DNA of 29,035 nt from NCBI GenBank assembly GCA_963580245.1, contig CAUZJO010000054.1, forward strand, positions 1-29,035, read 5' to 3'. The position numbers and the translations under genes are program-made. Source of the stretch: CAUZJO01 sp963580245. GTDB lineage: Bacteria > Sumerlaeota > Sumerlaeia > MVZB01. The notes under the pieces are model-generated. The model ran no database searches. It worked only from the letters and a program-made list of their open reading frames with translations, and was not told the origin of the DNA. This document shows positions 15,797 through 22,744 of this stretch, piece after piece; position 1 is the first letter of the stretch, and each line of letters starts with the position of its first letter.

Positions 15797-16480
15797 ATGG
15801 GTATCTTTACTCGATTCCGCGACATCGTCAGCTCCAACCTCAACGCCATCCTCGACCGCGCCGAAGACCCCGAAAAAATGGTGCGGCTGATGATCCAGGA
15901 GATGGAAGACACGCTGATCGAGGTCAAGTCCAACTGCGCGGGGGTCATCGCCGATCAAAAGCAGCTCGAGCGCACCGTCAGCCACGCCCAGTCCGCCACC
16001 GAGGATTGGGAGGCCAAAGCCCGGCTGGCTGTCGAGAGGGACCACGACGACCTGGCCCGCGCCGCGCTCAACGAAAAGTGCCGCACCGAGGCCCGCGCCA
16101 AGGCCCTCGAGGACGAACTGGCCACCACGCGCCAGACGGTCGCCAACTTCCAGGACGACATCGCCCAACTGGAATCCAAGCTGGCCGACGCCAGAGAGAA
16201 GCAGCGCACGATCCTCCAGCGTCGCCAGGCGGCCAGCTCGCGCATGAAGGCGCAGTCCTCGATCCGCCGCGTCGATACCTCGGAGGCGTTTGCCCGCTTC
16301 GAGGCCTATGAGCGGGGGATCGACCGGATGGAGGCCGACGGCGACCTGGTCAACGGCCTGCGCCCGCGCAAGCCCACGTTGCGCGAGGAACTGTCAGAGC
16401 TCGAGCACGAAGACGAGATCGAGCAGGAACTTGAAAAGTTGAAAAAGAAAGTACATCCGGCCGCGCCGCCGACCGAGTAA
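15797..16480 (+). CDS. pspA: Phage shock protein A (PspA/IM30 family)
   Basis: PspA binds damaged inner membrane, forming ESCRT-III-like assemblies, and in unstressed cells holds PspF inactive. The N-terminus MGIFTRFRDIVSSNLNAILD is the conserved amphipathic helix, followed by RAEDPEKMVRLMIQEMEDTL, and then long charged coiled-coil helices (residues about 30-200). The C-terminal part SELEHEDEIEQELEKLKKKV also fits. At 227 residues it is close to E. coli PspA (222). I use ATG 15797 and not the in-frame GTG six bases earlier, since the conserved family N-terminus begins at this Met and AGAGG lies 9 bases upstream. First gene after the sigma-54 promoter; it begins a run of small genes reading to pspC. 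Confidence 0.97.
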   Translation: MGIFTRFRDIVSSNLNAILDRAEDPEKMVRLMIQEMEDTLIEVKSNCAGVIADQKQLERTVSHAQSATEDWEAKARLAVERDHDDLARAALNEKCRTEARAKALEDELATTRQTVANFQDDIAQLESKLADAREKQRTILQRRQAASSRMKAQSSIRRVDTSEAFARFEAYERGIDRMEADGDLVNGLRPRKPTLREELSELEHEDEIEQELEKLKKKVHPAAPPTE

Positions 16481-16573
16481 TCCCCGCCGCCGAGGCCCGG
16501 ATGCGACCGAATTGGAGCTTGAACACAAAGCCCGCCTTCGGGGAAAATGGAACGCGCTGGAAATTATCCCATC

Positions 16574-16825
16574 ATGAGATTCGACCCATTCATGTTCGTG
16601 ATCGTTTTAGTCGCGATTCTTATGGTCTACTCACTCATCGCACGGAAGATCGCCGCGGATGCGAAAGCCCGCAAGGAAAGGTCCGAGCGTCGTACGCTCG
16701 ACGGCGACGAGGATGAGTTGCTGCACGAGAACTGGAACGCGCTCGATAAGATGGATGATCGCATCACGAACCTCGAAACGATCCTGCTTGAGCGCGGGCG
16801 CGGCGCGGATCGAATTATGAAATAG
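16574..16825 (+). CDS. PspB-like protein, copy 1
   Basis: A small inner-membrane protein: one N-terminal helix (FMFVIVLVAILMVYSLIA, about residues 6-23), a basic stretch (RKIAADAKARKERSERR) and a C-terminal coiled coil ELLHENWNALDKMDDRITNL, followed by ETILLERG. This is the PspB layout; in E. coli PspB pairs with PspC to take PspA away from PspF. Its 83 residues compare with 74 in E. coli. An upstream in-frame ATG (16547) would add nine residues, but the membrane helix then would not be at the N-terminus. It follows pspA by 93 bases and is 14 bases before copy 2. Confidence 0.8.
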   Translation: MRFDPFMFVIVLVAILMVYSLIARKIAADAKARKERSERRTLDGDEDELLHENWNALDKMDDRITNLETILLERGRGADRIMK

Positions 16826-16839
16826 GGGGAACGCCGGAG

Positions 16840-17064
16840 ATGGCAATTGGACCCGTTATGCTGATCGCGCTATGTATCATCGTTCCGACGGCCCTGGTCG
16901 CACTTGTGCTGATGCTGCTCTATTCCGGGCTGCGCAAGAGTCATCGCGCCCGCAGCCTGAGTCGCGAAGAAAGCGAAATGCTCAAGGAGATCTGGGGGAT
17001 GCTGGACCGGATGGACGAGCGATTGACCAACCTGGAGACGATCGTGCTGAGTCAGGGACAGTAA
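16840..17064 (+). CDS. PspB-like protein, copy 2
   Basis: It has 74 residues, exactly the length of E. coli PspB. The membrane helix (VMLIALCIIVPTALVALVLMLL, about residues 6-27) is followed by the basic segment RKSHRARS and the coiled coil EMLKEIWGMLDRMDERLTNL with LETIVLSQG. A purine-rich AGGGGGA lies upstream of the ATG. The coiled coil is clearly related to that of copies 1, 3 and 4, so these genes arose by duplication. Of the set, this is the most typical PspB. Confidence 0.85.
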   Translation: MAIGPVMLIALCIIVPTALVALVLMLLYSGLRKSHRARSLSREESEMLKEIWGMLDRMDERLTNLETIVLSQGQ

Positions 17065-17097
17065 CACATTCATACAAGACGGTGGAGGGAACGGACC

Positions 17098-17508
17098 GTG
17101 TTTGGAAAACTATGCATCCTATGGCTTGTCGGCGCGGCGATCTTGCTGGTGGGCGCGACGACGATTTTCGGCCTGTTCAAGTTCCTGTTCCTGATCGTGT
17201 TCGGGGTGGTCAAGCTGGTTTTGGGTATCGGCCTGGCGATTCTGGCGCTGATCTTCAAGGCGGGCTTGATCCTCGCGCTGATCGCGGCCGCGATCCTCGG
17301 CTGGATGGGATGGCTCGCCCTGCGCAAGCGCCGCGCGTCCAAACAATGTGGCCGGCGGCAATGCACCGGCCGGCGCCGCGACTCGCGATCCGGCGATCTC
17401 GCCGCGTGGCAGCGCGAATACAGTTGCCGCGTGCATCGGAAGATCGCCAACCTTGAGCTGACGCTGGAAAACCGCCTGCGCGAGACCGATGACGGGCGAA
17501 CCTACTGA
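17098..17508 (+). CDS. Psp-associated small membrane protein with a PspB-like tail
   Basis: Not a recognised family. The first 75 residues are nearly all hydrophobic and Gly-rich, forming two or three membrane helices (LWLVGAAILLVGATTIFGLF, FLIVFGVVKLVLGIGLAIL, AGLILALIAAAILGWMGW). Then comes a short basic, Cys-containing stretch (RKRRASKQCGRRQCTGRRR) and a C-terminal segment HRKIANLELTLENRLRE that resembles the coiled-coil end of the neighbouring PspB copies (NLETILMNR). It resembles PspG in general character, but I see no diagnostic motif. It starts at GTG with a strong GGAGGGA seven bases before. It sits in the middle of the operon (33 bases after copy 2, 16 before copy 3), so a role in the same membrane-stress complex is likely by context. 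Confidence 0.65.
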   Translation: MFGKLCILWLVGAAILLVGATTIFGLFKFLFLIVFGVVKLVLGIGLAILALIFKAGLILALIAAAILGWMGWLALRKRRASKQCGRRQCTGRRRDSRSGDLAAWQREYSCRVHRKIANLELTLENRLRETDDGRTY

Positions 17509-17524
17509 GACGGATCGATCAACC

Positions 17525-17851
17525 ATGCGTCATATGATGTCATATCTTTTCCTTCTGCTTATTTGCGCGGGCTTCGCGATCTTGACGGCCTATGTTTGTG
17601 ACCAAGTCCTTAGGATTGGTGAGGATGATTGGGTGATTTTCAATTCCGGCTTCGTTTTCTTCGTCCTCTTAATCATCGGCCTGGTCTTTTTCCGACCGAG
17701 CAGGGGCGATGGGCGGAAGCCTTCGAACGGGAACTCAGACCCCGGTGATGAACAAGAACTCGAGGTTCTGGAAAAGATGTGGGGGCAGTTGGACCGCTTG
17801 GAGGAACACGTCGCGAATCTGGAGACGATCTTGATGAACCGGGTCCGATAG
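17525..17851 (+). CDS. PspB-like protein, copy 3 (two membrane helices)
   Basis: It has 108 residues, with two hydrophobic helices (YLFLLLICAGFAILTAYV and FVFFVLLIIGLVFF) where PspB has one, then a polar linker and the coiled coil VLEKMWGQLDRLEEHVANLE with TILMNRVR at the end. The last 25 residues are nearly the same as those of copy 4, at the DNA level too, pointing to a recent duplication. The N-terminal part is AT-richer than the neighbours. ATG 17525 is chosen because it starts the helix; a longer frame from 17489 would overlap the previous gene. Confidence 0.75.
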   Translation: MRHMMSYLFLLLICAGFAILTAYVCDQVLRIGEDDWVIFNSGFVFFVLLIIGLVFFRPSRGDGRKPSNGNSDPGDEQELEVLEKMWGQLDRLEEHVANLETILMNRVR

Positions 17852-17890
17852 AGATTGGGTTGTGCCCGGCAATTTGAAGGGGACGAAAGC

Positions 17891-18043
17891 ATGGTGCGCT
17901 TGATCGGTTTTGCGCTTCTCATTCTTATTCTATGGGCAGCGGCTTCTATGTTCCTGCCATATAGGTGGTTACAATCTTCCAGTAACAGGCTTTCCTTTTG
18001 GTCAACCCGGAAGGCATTCAATAGTCTGGGCCGGTGGTCTTGA
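17891..18043 (+). CDS. Short membrane-helix ORF, possibly the 5' part of PspB copy 4
   Basis: A 50-codon frame opened by a strong ribosome site (GAAGGGGA, about 8 bases before the ATG). It codes for one membrane helix (LIGFALLILILWAAASMF) and then a short polar tail. It may be a small membrane protein by itself. It may also be the first half of copy 4, separated from it by a frameshift between about 17960 and 18045, since copy 3 has the same order of helix, loop, second helix and coiled coil. Confidence 0.4.
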   Translation: MVRLIGFALLILILWAAASMFLPYRWLQSSSNRLSFWSTRKAFNSLGRWS

Positions 18044-18077
18044 TACGACATTCATAGGCGTTCGTGGGACAGTGGGC

Positions 18078-18281
18078 ATGATTGGTTTGATTGGCGCCCT
18101 CACATTGGCGGGTCTCGCATCGCTGATGCTTATCTTTTCTCGGCGATCGCGCAAAGCACGGACCGAACCCGCGCCGCAGCAAGAAGAATCCGAATTGCTC
18201 CACAAGATATGGGGCCAGATGGACAGCCTGGAAGAGCGCGTGGCGAACATCGAGACGATTTTGATGAACCGCATTCGGTAG
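18078..18281 (+). CDS. PspB-like protein, copy 4
   Basis: Read from ATG 18078, it has 67 residues: a membrane helix (MIGLIGALTLAGLASLMLIF), a basic stretch (RRSRKAR) and the coiled coil ELLHKIWGQMDSLEERVANI with ETILMNRIR. This is a typical PspB outline. The ribosome site before this ATG is weak, and the frame is open back to a TTG at 17910, so the gene may instead be the 3' part of a longer two-helix protein whose start is at 17891 in another frame. Its end is closely related to copy 3. pspC follows after 32 bases. Confidence 0.7.
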   Translation: MIGLIGALTLAGLASLMLIFSRRSRKARTEPAPQQEESELLHKIWGQMDSLEERVANIETILMNRIR

Positions 18282-18313
18282 CGAGTCGGGAATCACCACA
18301 AGGAGTGGACCTA

Positions 18314-18709
18314 ATGAAACGTCGGACCCAACACACGAGGAACCGCCTCTATCGCAGTCGCGAGGACCGCGTCCTGATGGGCGTCTGCGGGGGAATCGCC
18401 GAGCATTTCGGCTTCTCGCCGTGGGGCGTGCGCATTGTCTTTCTGCTGATCTGCTTGTTCTGTAATGTCGGTATCTTTGTCCCCGTGATTCTCTATTTCG
18501 TGCTTGGCGTGACGCTGAAGGAGTCTCCCCCGCGTCCCTTCGTAACCGATGAGGAAGAGGATTTCTGGAACATGTACCAGACCTCCCGCCCCGACGCCCT
18601 GCGCAAGGTCCACCGCCGCTTCCAGTCACTCGACAAGCGTCTGCAGCGCATGGAATCAATCGTCACCTCCCCCGGATTCGAACTGGAAGAGGAATACCGG
18701 CGCCTGTAA
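18314..18709 (+). CDS. pspC: Phage shock protein C
   Basis: PspC is an inner-membrane sensor that works with PspB to release PspF from PspA. The PspC domain is clear: LYRSREDRVLMGVCGGIAEH then FSPWGVRIVFLLICLF and VPVILYFVLGVTLK (membrane helices). The C-terminal part, FQSLDKRLQRMESIVTSPGF then EEEYRRL, matches the leucine-rich tail of E. coli PspC (RLREMERYVTSDTF). It has 131 residues compared with 119 in E. coli. AAGGAG lies about 8 bases before the ATG. The last gene of the operon. Confidence 0.93.
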   Translation: MKRRTQHTRNRLYRSREDRVLMGVCGGIAEHFGFSPWGVRIVFLLICLFCNVGIFVPVILYFVLGVTLKESPPRPFVTDEEEDFWNMYQTSRPDALRKVHRRFQSLDKRLQRMESIVTSPGFELEEEYRRL

Positions 18710-18730
18710 CGACCTTAATGAAATCAGCGA

Positions 18731-18767
18731 CCGGGTGATGTGGCGCGCGACCACGTTCTCACCGGAC
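18731..18767 (+). terminator. Stem-loop after the psp operon
   Basis: CCGG, TGA and GTGG on the left pair with CCAC, TCA and CCGG on the right around a loop CGCGCGA, with small bulges. It starts 22 bases after the pspC stop. It lacks a U-tract, so it may end transcription only weakly or protect the mRNA 3' end. Confidence 0.3.
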
Positions 18768-18891
18768 CTCCAACCCACGGCGACTACGTTCCCACCCCTC
18801 GCCGCCACGTCATCACGGTTCCGATACTATAATCTCATCCGCCCGTGATTCCAAACAAAGAACGTTGCCGCGCCGGGAGCGGGAATTTGGT

Positions 18892-18919
18892 TTGGTCCGG
18901 TTGGGTTCGGGGTTATAGT
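18892..18919 (+). promoter_or_regulatory. Candidate sigma-70-type promoter for the membrane TPR gene
   Basis: TTGGTC (18892-18897), a 16-base spacer and TATAGT (18914-18919) precede the gene by about 40 bases. The sequence around it is GC-rich, so TATAGT stands out. It is the only likely promoter I see in the 250 bases after pspC, apart from an isolated TATAAT at 18829. Confidence 0.35.
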
Positions 18920-18961
18920 CGAGGCCGTGACGGTTTAGGATCCCGCGGCTTGGAATCGGAC

Positions 18962-20884
18962 ATGGCGCACGTCGCTCAAACTCCTCTCACCTCCCCCTCG
19001 CCCGATCGGCGGCGATGGGTCGAGTTTGGCCGTTGCGTCGTTGCGTTTGGGCGGGCGGTCGGGCCGTTGCTGCCGTGGGCGTTGCTGTTTCTGGCGCTGG
19101 CGTTGGCGTTGATTACGCTCGATTTCCCGACGGCGCCGTGGACGCGGTGGTGGCCGTTGCCGCTTGCGCTGGGGGCGTTGGGGGCGGCGGCGGCGGTTCG
19201 GGGGTTGCCGGCGGTGGAACTGCGCGACGTGGCGTTTGTGACGTTGCTCATCGCTCCGGCGGCGGTGCGGGCGATCCTGTCGCTGACGGGGCCGCTGCCG
19301 CTCGAGGGGCTGCGCGAGGCGCAGGAGTTCGGCGTGATTTTCGTCCTGGCGGCGGGGCTGTGGCTGATGGCGCGGGCCAACCCGTCCGTGGCCACGAGCA
19401 TCTGGGTTGCGGCGATCGCGGTGGGCTGGCTGGCGAGCCTCCACACGCCGCAGGAACTGGACGGTCTGCCCGGGCAGGGGATGGAGGGGGGGCTGGTCGT
19501 GACCCACCCCTGGCGGGCCGCGACGGGCTGGTCGGTCCTGTTGGGGCTGATCGCGATCCTCTGGCTGGCGGCGGTCCGGCGGCTCGGGATCGCGGGCGAG
19601 ATGCTCTCGGAGATCATGACGTTTGGGCGCCGACGGCGCGTGTTCGTCGGGGCGCGGATGGGGCTGCGGCTGGCGTGCGTGCTGGTTGGCGCCTGGATCG
19701 GCTTTCATTATTTGGTCTCGGTCCGGAACCTGCCCACCCCCCTCGCGCTGGCGATCGAACGGGGCGCGGAGGCCGAGCAGGACTTGTGGATCCAGTCGAT
19801 CCTGGTCGGGTGGGGGCACCGGGCGGTGGTTCGTCTGGCCGAGGTGCTCGCCGCGCCGCATCCGGCGATCGTCTCGCCGTGGGGCGGGCCGTTCGGCTTG
19901 CTGGCCATCGGCGGGGTGATCGGCACGGTGCTGCTCGCGATCTGGATCGCTTATCTGATCGTGCGGCGGCCCAATCGCGATCCCCTGGGGAGTTCGCACC
20001 TCACGCGACTGGCCGGGGCCGCCACGCCGATTGCGCTGCTGCTGGGCGGGCTGATCCTGGTCGGGGGGGCGCGTTCGGCGGTGGCGATGTTCCTGCTGGC
20101 GGGGTGGAGCGCGTTGGCGTTGGTCGACTCCGAGCAGCGGACGCGTCGCGTCGCCACGTCGCTGTTTGGCCGGCGATTGGCGTTGGGGATGGCGGCCTGC
20201 GGCGCGTTGGCCGTCACCGTCGCGCTGTGGATGCCCGTCCGGGGGCGGTCGATCCTTGAGAACGCCTCGCGCGGGCATCTCGATCCCGCCGCTTACCGGG
20301 GGAAGCTGCTCAAGGCCCGACGGCTCAACCCGTTCGATCCCGCGATCCCGCTGGCACAGGCCCACGCCTGGCGCGAGGCGATGAACCGATCTCCTCAGTG
20401 GAGTGAATCGCTTTACCTGCAGGTCGTTCGATCCTACGACACAGCGATCCAGCTCAACCCCTACGAGACGCTCTACCCGATTCGCCTGGCCCTGTTTCAA
20501 TTGCTCTGCAAACCCGAGGACGTTGCCATCGAGACGATCCAGAAGGCACTGAACCGCCATCCCAACGCCATGGAGCTGGTTGATTGGCTCTACCTGACCA
20601 CGCTGCGGCAAAATCGGACCCGCCTGGCTTACGGGATGCTCGAGAAGGGCCTGGCACTGGAGCCGGACCGGAAACGTTGGTGGCGGCGGCGGTTCGAGTG
20701 GTATCAGACTCAGGGGCAAGGCCCGCTGGCCGGCCAGGCCCTGGCGGTGGCCCTGACCGCCGCGCCCGACGATCCCAACCTGCTCTCGCATGCCCTCAGG
20801 GCCGGACGGGCCCCACGGCAGGCGCTGCCGCCGGTCCCGTCGATCTCGACAACCGTCAAGCCCGAAGACACCGGACCGAGCTAA
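18962..20884 (+). CDS. Polytopic membrane protein with TPR-like C-terminus (O-antigen ligase-like)
   Basis: It has 640 residues from ATG 18962. About ten hydrophobic helices fill residues 25-430 (for example LPWALLFLALALALITL, TSIWVAAIAVGWLAS, ATGWSVLLGLIAILWLAA, LLAIGGVIGTVLLAIWIAYL, AATPIALLLGGLILVGG and LALGMAACGALAVTVALWM). The C-terminal 180 residues are soluble, with helical repeats of TPR character (AQAHAWREAMNR, YDTAIQLNPYETLYPIRLAL, YGMLEKGLALEPDRKRWW). Membrane domain plus TPR is the layout of many O-antigen ligase/Wzy-family proteins, which join or polymerise surface glycans, and neighbouring glycan genes agree; but I do not see a clear catalytic motif. The start is uncertain because the ribosome site is weak. 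Confidence 0.6.
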   Translation: MAHVAQTPLTSPSPDRRRWVEFGRCVVAFGRAVGPLLPWALLFLALALALITLDFPTAPWTRWWPLPLALGALGAAAAVRGLPAVELRDVAFVTLLIAPAAVRAILSLTGPLPLEGLREAQEFGVIFVLAAGLWLMARANPSVATSIWVAAIAVGWLASLHTPQELDGLPGQGMEGGLVVTHPWRAATGWSVLLGLIAILWLAAVRRLGIAGEMLSEIMTFGRRRRVFVGARMGLRLACVLVGAWIGFHYLVSVRNLPTPLALAIERGAEAEQDLWIQSILVGWGHRAVVRLAEVLAAPHPAIVSPWGGPFGLLAIGGVIGTVLLAIWIAYLIVRRPNRDPLGSSHLTRLAGAATPIALLLGGLILVGGARSAVAMFLLAGWSALALVDSEQRTRRVATSLFGRRLALGMAACGALAVTVALWMPVRGRSILENASRGHLDPAAYRGKLLKARRLNPFDPAIPLAQAHAWREAMNRSPQWSESLYLQVVRSYDTAIQLNPYETLYPIRLALFQLLCKPEDVAIETIQKALNRHPNAMELVDWLYLTTLRQNRTRLAYGMLEKGLALEPDRKRWWRRRFEWYQTQGQGPLAGQALAVALTAAPDDPNLLSHALRAGRAPRQALPPVPSISTTVKPEDTGPS

Positions 20885-20969
20885 AGCGCGGGGTTCATCG
20901 CGTCAGACGGATTTGAGTTGCGTCCGGCGGCGAGAAGAGGTTGCATTTCAGTTGGAATCTGATAGGATA

Positions 20970-20997
20970 CATCACCAATCCGATAGGGATAGTGATG
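20970..20997 (+). promoter_or_regulatory. Stem-loop / operator-like repeat upstream of cysI
   Basis: CATCAC and ATCC pair with GGAT and GTGATG around a 5-base loop GATAG, with a small bulge. Two similar direct repeats, GATAGGATA (20961) and GATAGGGATA (20982), are 21 bp apart. It lies 60 bases before the sulfite reductase start and could be an operator or a leader hairpin. No regulator is adjacent. Confidence 0.35.
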
Positions 20998-21058
20998 ATT
21001 CCCGTCGGAACCGGGCCGATCTTCTATTCCGAGGCATGGTTGCGGGGGCGTAAAGACG

Positions 21059-22735
21059 GTGCAAGAAGGCACGATAAAGCTGAGCAAGAACGAATCGATC
21101 AAGGAGTCGAGCGAGGGGCTGGCGGGGACGATCGCCGAGGTCTACAGCGGCGAGGCATCGCATTTCGATGATCCCGACATGCAGCTCCTCAAGTTCCACG
21201 GCACCTACCAGCAGGACGACCGGGACCTGCGCGCGGAGCGGCGCAAGGCCAAGCTGGACAAGGCGTGGAGTTTCATGGTGCGCGCCAAGATCCCCGGCGG
21301 CCTGCTGACGGCCGAGCAATTCCTGTCGATGATCGAGATCGGCCGGGGGTTGGCCAACGACTCGGTGCGCATCACCTCGCGCCAGGGCATCCAGTTCCAT
21401 GGGGTCGGCAAGGAGAACCTCAAGGGGGTGATGCGCGCGATCCATGAGGCGCGGCTGACGACCCTGGGTGCTTGCGGCGACCTCAACCGCAATACGATGT
21501 GCTGCCCAGTGGCCGACCTGGACTGGCGGCGCGGGCTGGGCATGGGAGAGCTTTGCAACCAGATCGCGGACCATTTCACCCCCCGCGCCACTGCCTATTG
21601 GGAAATATGGTGCGACGGCGAGAAATGGGGCGAGAAACTGACGCGCCAGACCGAGGAGCCGATCTACGGCAAGGCCTATCTGCCGCGCAAATTCAAGATG
21701 GCCGTGTGTCTTCCCGAGGATAACTGCGTCGATGTCTACACCCAGGACCTTGGGGCCGAGGCGGTGCATGAGGATGGCCGGCTGCTCGCTTACGACTTGA
21801 TCGTCGGCGGAGGGATGGGCTTTACCCACGGCCAGGAGAAGACGTTCCCGCGACTGGGTTCGCGGTTGCTGCGCGTGCCTCCCGCAGACGCGCTGGCGGT
21901 GATCGAGACGATCTTCAAGGTCCAGCGCGACCACGGCAACCGCTCGGACCGCAAACTGGCCCGGATGAAGTACTTGATCGAGACGCGGGGCGAGGATTGG
22001 TTCAAGCAAGAGATCTTCTCGCGGATCGGCAAGGAGTACCCCGACGCCGGACCCATGCCGGAGTACAAAGTAGGAGACCACCTGGGTTGGAACGAGGGCC
22101 CCGAGGACAAGCTCTTCGTCGGCATCCATGTCGCCAATGGGCGGCTGGCCGATGGGGAGTCGGGGGCGTTGCTCACGGGGATGCGAGAAGTGGTTGAGCG
22201 ATTCCGGCCCGAGGTTCGACTGACGGCTCGCCAAAATGTCGTGCTCGCGGGGATCGACCCGGCCGATCAGGCCGAAGTCCAACGGATGCTGGACGCCAAC
22301 GGCCTATCCACCAACGGCGAACCGCCGAACCTGAGAAGGTTGGCGATGGCGTGCGTGGCCCTGCCCACGTGCCATCTGGCCCTGGCCGAGGCCGAGCGCC
22401 AGATGCCCACGCTGCTCGACCAATTGGAAGACCTCGGCGTCGCGGCCGAGCCCGTCGAGTTGCGCATGACGGGCTGCCCCAATTCGTGCGTGCGCTCGCC
22501 GATGTCGGAGATCGGTTTGGTCGGGCGCGGCCCGGGTAAGTACGCGGTTTATCTGGGCGGCAATCAGGAAGGCACCCGTCTGGCCTTCAGTTTCAAAGAA
22601 AGGGTGGACGAATCCGAATTAGGGGGTATGATAAGCAGGTTGATCCAGGCCTGGCGGCGGGAGACGGGTAGGGGAGTTTCATTCGGAGACTGGGCGCGGG
22701 CCAAAGGGGGCGAGACGCTCGCCGAACTCATATGA
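21059..22735 (+). CDS. cysI: Sulfite reductase hemoprotein (siroheme/4Fe-4S)
   Basis: It reduces sulfite to sulfide by six electrons in cysteine biosynthesis. The siroheme-[4Fe-4S] ligands are Cys432, Cys438, Cys473 and Cys477 (ACVALPTC and GCPNSC; C-x5-C and C-x3-C), as in E. coli CysI. Substrate-site motifs RITSRQGIQFHG, GDLNRNTMC and LPRKFKMAV (Lys pair of KFK) indicate sulfite and not nitrite. At 558 residues it fits CysI/ferredoxin-sulfite reductase. The start is GTG, with a G-rich ribosome site (GGGGGCG). No flavoprotein (CysJ) or CysH is near, so it may use ferredoxin. It ends 9 bases before the methyltransferase gene, which may be accidental. Confidence 0.88.
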   Translation: MQEGTIKLSKNESIKESSEGLAGTIAEVYSGEASHFDDPDMQLLKFHGTYQQDDRDLRAERRKAKLDKAWSFMVRAKIPGGLLTAEQFLSMIEIGRGLANDSVRITSRQGIQFHGVGKENLKGVMRAIHEARLTTLGACGDLNRNTMCCPVADLDWRRGLGMGELCNQIADHFTPRATAYWEIWCDGEKWGEKLTRQTEEPIYGKAYLPRKFKMAVCLPEDNCVDVYTQDLGAEAVHEDGRLLAYDLIVGGGMGFTHGQEKTFPRLGSRLLRVPPADALAVIETIFKVQRDHGNRSDRKLARMKYLIETRGEDWFKQEIFSRIGKEYPDAGPMPEYKVGDHLGWNEGPEDKLFVGIHVANGRLADGESGALLTGMREVVERFRPEVRLTARQNVVLAGIDPADQAEVQRMLDANGLSTNGEPPNLRRLAMACVALPTCHLALAEAERQMPTLLDQLEDLGVAAEPVELRMTGCPNSCVRSPMSEIGLVGRGPGKYAVYLGGNQEGTRLAFSFKERVDESELGGMISRLIQAWRRETGRGVSFGDWARAKGGETLAELI

Positions 22736-22744
22736 AGGGACTGA

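Noticed and set aside
18935..20791. Minus-strand frame (618 codons) opposite the membrane TPR gene
   Set aside because: Its product is Arg/Pro/Gln-rich with no domain, while the plus strand gives ordered membrane helices and a TPR-like region.
20972..22282. Minus-strand frame (436 codons) opposite cysI
   Set aside because: The sulfite reductase motifs on the plus strand are decisive.
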